Below are positions 24,113 through 33,917 of a stretch of 64,000 nt of DNA, one piece after another. Source of the DNA: Zizania palustris. Taxonomy: Eukaryota > Streptophyta > Magnoliopsida > Poales > Poaceae. Each line of letters begins with the position of its first letter. Position 1 is the first letter of the stretch. The stretch lies in assembly GCA_019279435.1 (NCBI GenBank), contig JAAALK010000084.1, positions 11,922,916 through 11,986,915 on the forward strand, in the 5' to 3' direction. A program made the translations under genes and the position numbers. The notes below the pieces were generated by a model. The model made no database searches, had not been told where the DNA came from, and saw only the letters and a list, made by a program, of their open reading frames with translations.

Positions 24113-25505
24113 TCATGTTTTGGGAGTTGTGTATCCTTTTTAGGATATTTTGAGTCAGCTTTTCATTGGTATCAGTTTTTTATTTTCTTCTTTATTTTTT
24201 ATTATTGAGTCTTTTTGTGTGCGTTCATATCATGCATAATCATTAGTCACATTTTGAGCTTGCTTCTGCTATATGATTAATCTGCTTTACTTTCTCTAGC
24301 TAGTATATGTTTTTGATTACTTGTCGATGATCATGTTCTGGTTCAGTTCACATGATATATTTGATATTTGTCATATGCATGGCTTTTATGCTTTAAAATT
24401 AAAAAAAATGATCACCATTGCTTCTGGTAACTAGCATGTGTAGGCTGAATGCTTTCGCTATCTTTTACATGCCTTGTAGCTAGATCCTTACTTAGATGCA
24501 GATACGCAACTTGAACATCTATATGCTTTAAATATGAAAAATGTGCTATAAAAATTATAAAAATTCAGAAAAATAAAAATTTATGCATTTTTATGATTAT
24601 CAGAAAAGATCCAGGTGGGTTTGCTTTTGTCGCATTGCATTGTTCTGGACTGCTTACCATAACACTTTGGTATGAACTAGGACGGTGTAATGTATGCCAA
24701 GACCAGTGTCTTAAGCTTTTGATGGTCTAGTTCTGGCCTAGGCTTGACTTGGTCGGTTAGCATAAGGTTTGACATGCAAATAACCCCTGGCAAAAATGAA
24801 AAATATAAAGAAAAAGTCTGAAAAATCTAAAAAGATGACAAGTTTGCTGAAGCACTTTGTTTTTAGACAATGCTTATCTTGGTAGATATCAGTTAGGTTT
24901 TGCATATCATGCTTTACTTTGCTTGTTAACTAGAAAATGTGGTGATGCTTTTGTTTTGCAAAAATCGAAAAATGCGTGCTAATGACTTTCTTAAGATATC
25001 ATCTATTGCACTGATCATGTCATGTATCTTAGACAGTATATCTTTCGCTATACCTGTTAGATGTTGTTATTGCAGTTAATCATATCTAAGAAGCATGCTT
25101 TTCACACTCCACCTGCACTCCATTTGCATTCATGGCATATTTTGAGGGGGGGCTGCATTTCAGGGGGAGTTTATGTTTATGTCTCTTTAAAGTGCATTTA
25201 GTCTCACTTGATGAGTCCAATTGTCAACAAGGGGGAGAAATTTTGGATATATTTTTAGCTTTCTCTGGGATTTATTTCAGGGGGAGTTCCTTGTTGGTAA
25301 TTTTGAGATTTGATTTGCACGTGTTTTTCAGGCTTTATTCTTGGTTAACCATGATGACCGTTTTCGTGCTTTTATTTGGCTTTTGGTCATTAGGGTTAAA
25401 CTTTTATTTCATTTCTTCTATTTTCTTTTGTCTTTGTTTTTCTGTTTCCACATGTTTTGCAGGTTCTGGAGATGAGCTGAAAAGGGTGTTGACAATGCAC
25501 TCTTC
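24113..25505 (+). other. Noncoding spacer of the gag-only element
   Basis: This 1.4-kb AT-rich, T-rich stretch lies between gag and the polypurine tract. I see no protease, integrase or RT motif in any frame. Near its end it contains several G-runs resembling polypurine tracts (25145, 25162, 25229, 25279) before the one next to the LTR. Confidence 0.75.
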
Positions 25506-25516
25506 AAGGGGGAGAT
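25506..25516 (+). other. Polypurine tract of the gag-only element
   Basis: AAGGGGGAGAT lies directly before the 3' LTR start TGAGAAAC. Confidence 0.85.
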
Positions 25517-27085
25517 TGAGAAACCATGTTGAAGAATATGGTTTTGATATTCCAGATGTGATGAGTGATTGTCAATGGAAGTCAAAGGAAGGGAGAGATG
25601 AAGACCTGCCGAGTCTGAGGCGCATGTGACTCAGGTACACGGGCAGTGAGCGACGGCCGGGCAGAGGAGCTGCGGAGTCGGGCTGGCCCAATCCGGTCAC
25701 ATGGCTAGGAGCGGCAGATGATCCACTAGTCTGTTGACTGGGTTTGACTTAGGTACATGGGCGACGAGTGATTGCCGGGCTGAGGGAGCTGCGGGGTCGG
25801 GTCGGCCTAATCCGGGTACCCGGTGTGAAGACGGTGGACGCTTTGTCAGTTTCGGCGTAAAACTGACAATCTATCATTAATTCGTTTTTAGGATATTAAT
25901 ATTTAGTTTTAAGTTTAGAATATTTTTATTCGAGTCAGTTAATTTTTCTAAGAATATTTTAGTAATTTTCGGAATTTATTTTAGAGTCAGTTTATTTTAC
26001 CCGAGGGTAAAGTAGTCTTTTCATGTATTAGGATTTGCCTATAAATAGGCCCCTATCCCCTTAGGGATAGTTGACTGTTTTTTAGAGATCAATCTACAGT
26101 CCAAAATAAAATTCGTCGTCTTCAGATTGCTGACGGCACGTGGTTCGAGGTAAGGCCGTCCTGTAGCACGGCGCAGCTGCGCTAAGCGCCAGGCGCTTTT
26201 CTTGCTTTGATTTTGCACGGCGGGCGCACGGTTTTCTGCCTGGTTTTCCAGCGCACCGCCAACGGAGAGAACACCGCACGACTTTTGCCAGGCAACAGCA
26301 CAACCTTCACACGGTTCCCAAGTCTTAATAGTAATCAATCCTGGCTAGGCTTCATTAGTCTTTTTCCATGGCGTCAACACATGAGCAAATAGCTGGCTAG
26401 ATTGAAAAGGCTACGCCAAGCGCTGATGTGTGCTTTGGCTTGGCAGCCGATGCAATCCTAGGCGGCAGCACAGGAGATTTTCTTCAACGACGACTTTCGA
26501 TTTTTCTGCGGCCAACATACAGGTTAGTTGTCGATCTCCTATTTTTCTGTTAGGATAATTAAATCTATAACTATCTATTAATTAATTAGCAAATTAATCT
26601 ATAACTATCTATTAATTAATTAGCAAATCTGTTAATAATTTTTTTCGTAGTTTTTGTGATACTCTCATATTATTTTATTTAAATATTTTTAATCTGTTGG
26701 AAAAAAATTATATTATTAATCGCAGCATTATTTTACTCTAGTATTTTTACGTGCAATATTTTAGGTTTACTTCTGAATTGATTTTTGAATGATCCATGCT
26801 TTATTCTCGTGAGTAGCATTTTATTTCTAGTCTACAACATAAATATTTCGTGATATATCAAGGTGTTTTTATTTACTGCAGTACTTCTGTTTAGTTTATC
26901 TTTTACAGCATTTTAATTAGGACACCGGTCATTTTTAGGCTAGACAACTTTAGTTTCTATAATTTGCTTTGCTAATATTATTTATCTGGTTAAGCTCGTT
27001 TAGGTATTGGGATTAAGTCATAGTTTAGAAAGAAATTTTTAGGCGCCCATTCACCCCCCCTCTAGTCGCTACTTTCGGTCCTACA
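25517..27085 (+). repeat. 3' LTR of the gag-only element
   Basis: The 1569-bp LTR runs from TGAGAAACC to GGTCCTACA and is nearly identical in order and content to 19528-21350 except for lacking the 254-bp duplication. It is followed by the TSD copy ACCGC. Confidence 0.93.
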
Positions 27086-27220
27086 ACCGCCAGCGCCCCT
27101 GCACCACGCCCCGGCCTCATCTCTGACCCGATCATCAAGAATTTTCTCGAGCCCACCATCCCTCGGGAGCAGCGTACTCGTGGTTCCGAGAGCACGGAGA
27201 CCACTTTCGGCGGCGAGTAG

Positions 27221-27414
27221 GCGCTAGATATCGCTACTTCAATAAAATAATTTTTGTATGTGGTGCTATCTACAACGAGTTGTGTTGTAGATAGAATAAG
27301 AGCTTGGTTGTAATGAACAATTTTTACCACTTGGTTGACATATATTTATGAGCCTTATGAGCTATTTTTAATTGTATTGTCATCTTTTACCTTATAACAT
27401 CGTATATTCAGAAG
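27221..27414 (+). other. orf0-gag spacer of the plus Tekay-like element
   Basis: About 190 bp separate the orf0 stop from the gag ATG at 27415. The stretch is AT-rich and shows no coding signal. The minus relative has a similar gap (14153-14337). Confidence 0.6.
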
Positions 27415-28410
27415 ATGGCCAACCACCAGAACACCGGCTCCAACAACGGAGAAGGAGGAAGCCGTGACGTGCCCAAGGGTGTTGTACCCAACTGGGGTGC
27501 AACGGGCCCATGATAGTCTGGGTCGCCATCCGCCAACCATCCCACTTTGGCGGAGATGATGGCGAACCAGAACCAATTGATCACCGCCCTTCTCACACAG
27601 ATGCAGCACCAACAAGCTCTGTTGGACCGTCTACAGAATGGAGAACCTTCCCCTCGCGCACCAGCACCCGCACCTGCTCCTCAACTCTTGGAGTTTCTAC
27701 GTGTGCGGCCGCCCATCTTCTCTAGCACCACCAACCCCATGGAGGCCGGAGATTAGCTCTGCACCATACGGAAGAAGCTGGACCTCCTTCCCTGCACTGA
27801 CCAGGAGCGAGTGGCCTTCGCCACTCACCAGCTCCAGGGTCCCGCCGTGGAATGGTGGGACAACTACCGTGAGTCCCAGCCAAAGGACCACGTAGTGACA
27901 TGGGCGGAGTTCACCATCGCCTTTCGCGCCGCCCACGTCCCCGCCGGTGTCATCGCAGTGAAACAGCAGGAGTTCCGTGACCTGCACCAGGGCAGCTGGA
28001 CCGTCATGGAGTATCTCCATGAATTCAACCGTATGGCACGCTACGCGCCAGAAGAGGTGCGGACCGACACACTCCACCAGGCTAAGTTCCTCCGGGGACT
28101 TAAGAATGAGCTGTCCATCCAGCTCGTCGCCACCGACTACGCCGACTTCCAACGGCTAGTCAATAAAGTGCTCCTCCAAGAGACTGAGCAGAACAAGTTG
28201 GACTTCAAGAAGAGGAAGATGATCGCCTTCAAACATCAGCAGGTGAACTCCTAGAGGCCCCGCTTCATTCCTCCGCCACCAACGCCCGCCTACCATCCTC
28301 GGCCCACCTACAGGCCACCTCACGCCGCCGGTGGATCCAACACCAGGCATCCTCGCCCCGCTCCACCAGCTCCGGCCGCTCAGCCGACGCCCACTGCCAA
28401 GGCCCCGATC
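27415..28410 (+). pseudogene. Gypsy gag (capsid region) of the plus Tekay-like element
   Basis: ATG 27415 opens MANHQNTGSNNGEGG, parallel to the gag N-terminus at 14152. In the same frame lie TGA-TAG (27511-27516), TAG 27754-27756 (Trp TGG in the minus copy) and TAG 28252-28254 (Gln in the minus copy). Retrotrans_gag landmarks are HQLQGPAVEWWDNYRE, TWAEFTIAFRAAHVP, EFRDLHQGSWTVMEYLHEFNRMARY and LRGLKNELSIQL. A Pro/Ala-rich linker leads into the zinc knuckle. The frame is never shifted, so decay here is by substitution only. Confidence 0.92.
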
Positions 28411-30555
28411 TTGAAGGATCGCCAAGGGAGGCCAGTCGTCTGCTTCAACTGCCAGAAGGAAGGGCACTATTCACACCAGTGTCCTCACCCCAAGCAGCCC
28501 CAAGGCACGACACCCAACCAGGCGGTTCATGCCCGCGTAAACCACATCAGCGCGGAGGAAGCTCAAGAGGCTCCCGAAGTCGTGCTCGGTATGGTTACCG
28601 CAAATTCCATACTAGCTATAATATTATTTGACTCTGGAGCAACACACTCTTTCATCTCGGAAGAATTTGTGAAAATCAATGACTTGGACGTGCTCCCTCT
28701 ATCCGTCCCCATGATGATTGCCACTCCGGGCAATAAAACCTTAGCCCACTTATACAGTCCTAAGGTTAAGATAGAGATCCAAGGAGTATTGTTCCGGGCC
28801 GAGCCAGTCCTCATAAAGTGCACCGGACTCGACCTCATCCTAGGGATGGATTGGTTGATGAAGCACAAGGGGGTGATCGACTGTACCAACAAATCCTTCA
28901 CGGTGACCAACCCTGAAGGTGAAGCCGTCACCTTTCGAATGACCAGCCGCAAACCACTCGAAGCGTCCCTCCACTCGCTAGCCCTTGAAGAAGTGCCCAT
29001 AGTCAAGGAGTTCATGGACGTCTTCCCAGAGGACCTACCAAGAATGCCTCCCAAGCGGGACATCGAATTTAGAATTGAACTTGTCCCCGTGACCACTCCA
29101 ATCTCCAAGCGCCCATACCGGATGGCCGCCAATGAATTAGCCGAGGTAAAGAGCAACATAGAAGACCTAGAGCAGAAAGGGTACATCCGACCAAGTACCT
29201 CACCCTGGGGTGCACCGGTTATCTTTGCCATGAAGAAGGACAAGACCAAGAGGATGTGCGTGGACTATAGAGCCTTGAACGACGTAACCATCAAGAACAA
29301 GTACCCATTGCCTCGGATTGACGACCTGTTCGATCAACTGAAGGGATCCTCGGTGTTTTCCAAGATTGACCTCAGGTCAGGTTATCACCAATTGAGGATT
29401 AGAGAAGAGGACATACTCAAGACTGCCTTCACCTCTCGCTATGGACTCTACGAGTATACTGTGATGTCATTCGGACTCACGAATGCCCCGACCTTTTTCA
29501 TGAACATGATGAACAATGTTTTCATGGAGTTCTTGGATAAGTTCATCATGGTATTCATTGACGATATCCTCGTCTACTCCAAGACCAAGGAAGAGCATGA
29601 AACTCACCTCCGTCTGACCCTCGGAAAGCTAAGGGAACAACAATTGTATGCCAAATACAACAAGTGCGAATTTTGGTCGTCTAAGGTAAAGTTCCTCGGT
29701 CATGTCATATCTGCCGGAGGAATAGCAGTGGACCCAACCACCGTGGAAGCAGTGACCAACTGGCTGCAGCCCACTACCATGACCGAGATCCGGAGCTTTC
29801 TCGGATTGGCCGAATACTACCGCCGGTTCATTGAGAATTTTTCAAAGATCGCCAAGCCTATGACCAGACTTCTACAAAAAGAAGTGAAGTTTGAATGGAC
29901 CCCAGATTGTGAAGAAAGCTTCCAAACCCTCAAGAAGAAGCTCGTGTCATCCCCAATCCTGACCCTGCCGGACATTCAGAAAGACTTCCACGTCTACTGT
30001 GATGCTTCTCGCCAAGGTTTGGGATGTGTCTTGATGCAAGATGGGAAGGTGATATCCTACGCCTCCCGACAGCTGAGACCGCATGAGCTGAACTACCCAA
30101 CCCATGACCTGGAGTTAGCAGCCGTGGTTCATGCCTTGAAGATATGGAGACATTACCTTGTGGGAAACCGGTGCGAGGTCTTCACCGACCACAAGAGCCT
30201 CAAGTACATATTCACCCAACCGGACCTGAGCCTCAGGCAAAGGAGATGGTTGGAACTGATCAAGGATTATGACTTGGGCATCCATTATCATCCGAGCAAG
30301 GCAAATGTGGTGGCAGACGCCCTTAGTCAAAAAGGGTACTGCAATGCCATCACGATTCAGGACCAAGCAACTTTGTTATACAAGGAGATGGAAAGGCTGA
30401 ATTTAGGGATCACCACCCGAGCGTACCTCGCTGCCTTGGAGTCTAGGCCTGTCTTAATAGACCAGATCCGAGAATAGAAGAAGGAATTCCCGGACATCTT
30501 GGAGATCCAGCAGAACATGCGGAAGGGTAAAGCCCCCAGATTTTCCGAGGACGAG
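28411..30555 (+). pseudogene. Gypsy zinc knuckle, aspartic protease, reverse transcriptase and RNase H
   Basis: A 688-residue open stretch runs in frame with gag to the TAG at 30475-30477, then 26 more codons to the solo LTR. In order come the CCHC knuckle CFNCQKEGHYSHQC (about 28443), protease active site DSGATHSFIS (about 28630), RT entry PYRMAANE, WGAPVIFA, CVDYRALN, SGYHQLRI, catalytic VFIDDILVYS (about 29560), FLGLAEYYRRFI, and RNase H with YCDASRQGLG (about 29998), TDHKSLKYIF and VVADALS. Catalytic residues of protease and RT are present. It is the best-preserved polymerase in the window but is cut off from gag and integrase by stops. Confidence 0.95.
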
Positions 30556-30560
30556 CATGG
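30556..30560. repeat. TSD CATGG, left copy
   Basis: CATGG precedes the solo LTR and is repeated exactly at 32548-32552. Removal of the LTR and one copy restores the frame DEHGTIWFG. Confidence 0.95.
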
Positions 30561-30989
30561 TGTAGGACCGAAAATAGCGACCAGAGGGGGGGTGAATGGG
30601 CGCCTTAAAAATTCTTTCGAATCAATGGCCTATTCCCAATACCCAACGCACCTCAAAGATACTATGCAGCAGAAAATAAACAGAAGGCCTAAGTCGAAAG
30701 GTTTCTAACCTAGAAGCATCTGATGATAAACAGTGTAAAACTAAAGTAGTGCAATCTAGGCTGATGAACAAATTATAACAGGCCTAAACTTCTCAATGAA
30801 ATGATCTAAGTATGTATAAAGTGAAATGAGAAGTTACTGTCCAAAGTTGTCTCCTGTTCGGAACTTGGCGAAGCCCCCTTCGCACGTCGAGGTCTGCTTC
30901 GGAGGTTTGTGTCGGAGACTGTCCGAAATGCCGAAGGTGTCACTGTCTAGGCCAGTTCGAAGAGATAAGAAGCGAAGAGTACTTCGGAG

Positions 30990-31128
30990 CGAAGTAAAAC
31001 AGTGCCGGAGCTTGGTTCGAAGTATGCACTTCGAAGACAAGTCTTCGCACACAGCTTCGACTCACGAGCTTCGGAGCGAAGTAAAACAGTGCCGGAGCCT
31101 GCTTCGAAGTATGCACTTCGAAGACAAG
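30990..31128. repeat. Internal repeat unit in the TTCGAA-rich block
   Basis: A segment of roughly 50 bp containing AAGTAAAACAGTGCCGGAGC and a paired TTCGAAGTATGCACTTCGAA occurs twice, about 88 bp apart (about 30990 and 31079). Confidence 0.8.
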
Positions 31129-31998
31129 ACTTCGAACGTACTTCGAACCGAAAGCCTCGAAGCCAAACCTTCGAACACGAAACTTCGAACACAAAGCTTC
31201 GAACACACAAACAGACAACCTTCGAACGTAGGAGCGAAGTCTGTCACGTGACAGAAAATCAAGTCCGAAGCCTACACTCTACCTTCGAAAAGGGAAAACT
31301 TCGGGAAGAGAAACGAAGGCAGACACGCCACAAAGAAATCCAAGCGAAGTCTATCAGAACAGACAAACTTCGAACCCAACTTCGAAACCTAATGAAGTGT
31401 GTGCTTCGAACAGATAGATTCGGAGTATGCTAGTTCGAAGTATGCGATGCTGTCCATACATGAGGAACTTCGAATCTAGCAACTCAGACGCAAACACCGA
31501 AGTTCGAAGTCTGAGCGAAGCCTTTAAAGAGGTTCGATCGGAGCCTGCCTCACGAAGTTGAGGGGCTTCGCACGGGACCGAGCTTCGCCAGACACACCAG
31601 GAAAAAACAAAAGAGACTGTCTGCTTCGATCAAAAAGCTGGGCGATAGAAGGTGAAAAGCTGCAGCCGAACACTGTAGCTACAGTAAAGCAGTACTACTT
31701 GCAACAGCAAGAACTAGTACTACTACCGTGAAGAACACACCCAGCCGAAGAAGCTTCTCTTCAAGAATAAATTCAGCAGCCCGTAGGTAAGACAATAACT
31801 CCCCAAACCAAACAAAGTGCAAGCAATAAATTCACCAGAGTTCAAAGATTAAATGCATCCAAAAGATTTGAGCCACAAGAATGCAAGAACAGGGAGAGGA
31901 AGGCCCTGGCGGCGCACACAGGAGAGAGAAGAGAGTGACCCAAAAAGTGGATTTGATTTCAGCACAAAGGGTAGTCCAAACCCTAGGGATTGGGGTGC

Positions 31999-32006
31999 TA
32001 TTTATA
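31999..32006 (-). promoter_or_regulatory. TATA box of the solo LTR
   Basis: The minus strand reads TATAAATA in the same relative place as in the gag-only element LTRs. Confidence 0.6.
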
Positions 32007-32552
32007 GGCAGCCCAACACTAGGAATATTCTACCAGCCCCTTAGGGTTTTTACAGACTCAAAAATACAGAAAAAGACTCTACTGCCCTTAGGTATTTTTA
32101 CAGACACGACAGACTGACTGTGGGCCTAGAGTTACAGATGACTTATCCGGAAGCTACTCTTCTGGACAGTCGGATACAGAATCGACGGTTGTCAGTTTTA
32201 CGCGGAAACTGACAAAGCCTCCACCAGCTTTGCACCAGGTACCCGGTTTGGGCCGGCCCGACCCCGCAGCTCTCTCAGCCCGGCAATCGCTCACCGCCCG
32301 TGTACCTGAGTCAGTCCTGGTCAACAGCCCAGTGGGTCTTCTACTGCTTCTGGCCCATGCACCCGGATTGGGCCAGCCCGACTTCGCAGCCTCCTCTGCC
32401 CGACAGTCGCTCGCTGCCCGTGTACCTGAGTCACACGCGGCCCATAAGACAGCAGATCTCTTCTTCTTCTGTCCTCTTTGACTATCGTTGACAATGACTC
32501 ATCACTTCTGGAGCCATGAGGCCCATGCTATTCAGCATGGCTCCTCACATGG

Positions 32553-33873
32553 TACCATCTGGTTTGGAAACCGGATATGTGTGCCCGACAAGCCTGAGTT
32601 GAAGACCCTCATCCTTCAAGAAGCCCACGATACCCTATACTCCATTCATCCCGGTAGTACAAATATGTATCAAGACCTAAAAGAAAAATATTGGTGGGTT
32701 AGCATGAAGAGGGAAATAGCTGAGTATGTGGCCAAGTGCGACACTTGTCGGCGAGTCAAGGCAGAGCATCAAAGACCCTGCCGGACTTTTGCAACCTCTC
32801 AAGTTCCTGAATGGAAGTGGGAAGAAATAGGAATGGACTTCATCACGGGACTGCCCAGGACCCAAGCTGGTCATGATTCTATTTGGGTGATCATCGACCG
32901 ACTCACCAAGGTGGCTCACTTCATCCCCGTCAAGACGACTTACACTGTCGCTAAGTTGGCCGAGTTGTATATGACCCGGATCGTGTGCCTTCATGGAGTT
33001 CCTAAGAGGATTGTATCTGACCGTGGGAGCTAGTTTACCTCCAAGTTTTGGAAGAACCTTCAAGAGGAACTCGGCACCCGGCTGAACTTTAGCACCGCTT
33101 ATCATCCCCAGAACGACGATCAAACCAAACGGGTCAACCAAATACTGGAGGATATTCTTAGAGCTTGCGCTCTAGACTTTGGCGAAATGTGGGACAAGAA
33201 CTTGCCCTATGCAGAGTTCTCCTACAACAACAGTTATCAAGCCAGCCTGCAAATGTCCCCGTTCGAAGCACTCTACGGACATAAGTGCAGAACGCCATTG
33301 CTCTGGGATCAAACAAAAGAATCACAACTATTTGGGACAGACATATTGAGAGCAGCTGAAGAGAAGGTCAAGATCATAAGGGACCGATTGAAGATAGCCC
33401 AGTCCCGACAAAAGAGCTACGCCGATAACCGTCAAAGAGACCAAACCTTTGAGGAGGGTGATTATGTCTATCTCCGGGTCACTCCCCTCCACGGCACTCA
33501 AAGGTTCAACATGAAAGGCAAGCTAGCACCCCGCTACGTTGGACCTTTTCAGATCCTCCGATGGCAAGGAGAGGTGGCATATCAACTTGAGCTACCTCCG
33601 TCATTGGCAGGAGTTCACGATGTGTTCCATGTCTCTTAGCTGAAGAAGTTTCTCCGTGTGCCCACCGAGCAAGCCAATCTTCAACAGCTCAACGTCCAAG
33701 AAGACTTGACCTACATCGAGAAACCCATCAAGATCTTGGAAACCAATGAAAGGGTAACCAGGAGTCGTGTAGTTCGCTTCTGCAAGGTTCAGTGGGACAA
33801 CCACCCCGCCAAAGAAGCCACATGGGAAAAGGAAGACGAACTGAAAGCCCAATACCCCGAGCTATTCGAGTAA
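32553..33873 (+). pseudogene. Gypsy integrase with chromodomain of the plus Tekay-like element
   Basis: This part continues the gag-pol frame from 30555 after the solo LTR. The His-Cys zinc module ends in CDTCRR (about 32740). Core residues are Asp in MDFITGLP and Asp in SDRGS; the third catalytic residue is lost because the codon at 33127-33129 is AAA (Lys) in QTKRVNQ, where the minus copy has Glu. Two TAG stops (33031-33033 and 33637-33639) both replace Gln of the minus copy. The chromodomain (VTRSRVVRF, KVQWDNHP, EATWE) ends at the natural TAA at 33871-33873, 30 bp before the polypurine tract. Confidence 0.94.
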
Positions 33874-33903
33874 CGTTCCAATCTCGAGGACGAGATTCTT
33901 TGT

Positions 33904-33915
33904 AAGGGGGATAGG
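33904..33915 (+). other. Polypurine tract of the plus Tekay-like element
   Basis: AAGGGGGATAGG lies just before the 3' LTR, separated from it by two T residues. Confidence 0.88.
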
Positions 33916-33917
33916 TT

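Larger units (their letters stand above)
19528..27085 (+). mobile_element. Gag-only (TR-GAG-type) Copia-like LTR retrotransposon
   Basis: The 7558-bp element has LTRs at 19528-21350 and 25517-27085, a Met-tRNA primer binding site, one long gag frame and a polypurine tract, but no protease, integrase, RT or RNase H motif in any frame. It fits the class called TR-GAG, non-autonomous elements keeping only gag. The gag is of the kind found in Sire-like Copia elements. The flanking TSDs differ by one base. Mobilisation would have needed enzymes from a related full element. Confidence 0.9.
18875..27220 (+). pseudogene. orf0, split by the gag-only Copia-type element
   Basis: The ATG at 18875 opens a frame (MPIYQVHNYCRHYEGF) homologous to 14338-15113. 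One TAG at 19175-19177 interrupts it; the same frame continues to 19527, where the nested element begins, and resumes at 27091 to end at a TAG at 27218-27220. Recognisable shared parts are FVRELRMMLTFLGFFFEP, LGGPTFDIACQRVALQA, RTPGAHRSIYL, a likely coiled coil around LIQQNGELQRKIMQLQKDI, and a basic Pro-rich tail with PRKRK. The protein would be about 260 residues. It is in the genome-RNA sense just upstream of gag, so it may be translated first. Function is unknown. Confidence 0.83.
30561..32547 (-). mobile_element. Solo LTR related to the gag-only Copia family, minus strand
   Basis: This 1987-bp LTR on the minus strand starts TGAGGAGCC and ends GGTCCTACA, with perfect CATGG TSDs. Its first part (right side) and its last part share sequence with the LTRs at 19528 and 25517, including GACTCAGGTACACGGGC, the AACTGACAA region, a TATA box and the GGGGGTGAATGGGCGCC end. 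The middle (about 30840-31640) is unrelated to those LTRs and is packed with TTCG/TTCGAA motifs. It is therefore a sister family, not the same one. Confidence 0.93.

Noticed and set aside
25132..25629. 165-codon plus frame across the 3' LTR border of the gag-only element
   Set aside because: It crosses the polypurine tract and LTR start, is Phe/Leu-rich from T-rich DNA and has no homologous frame in the other LTR context.
28563..29249. 228-codon minus frame
   Set aside because: It is the antisense shadow of the protease and RT coding frame of the plus Tekay-like element.
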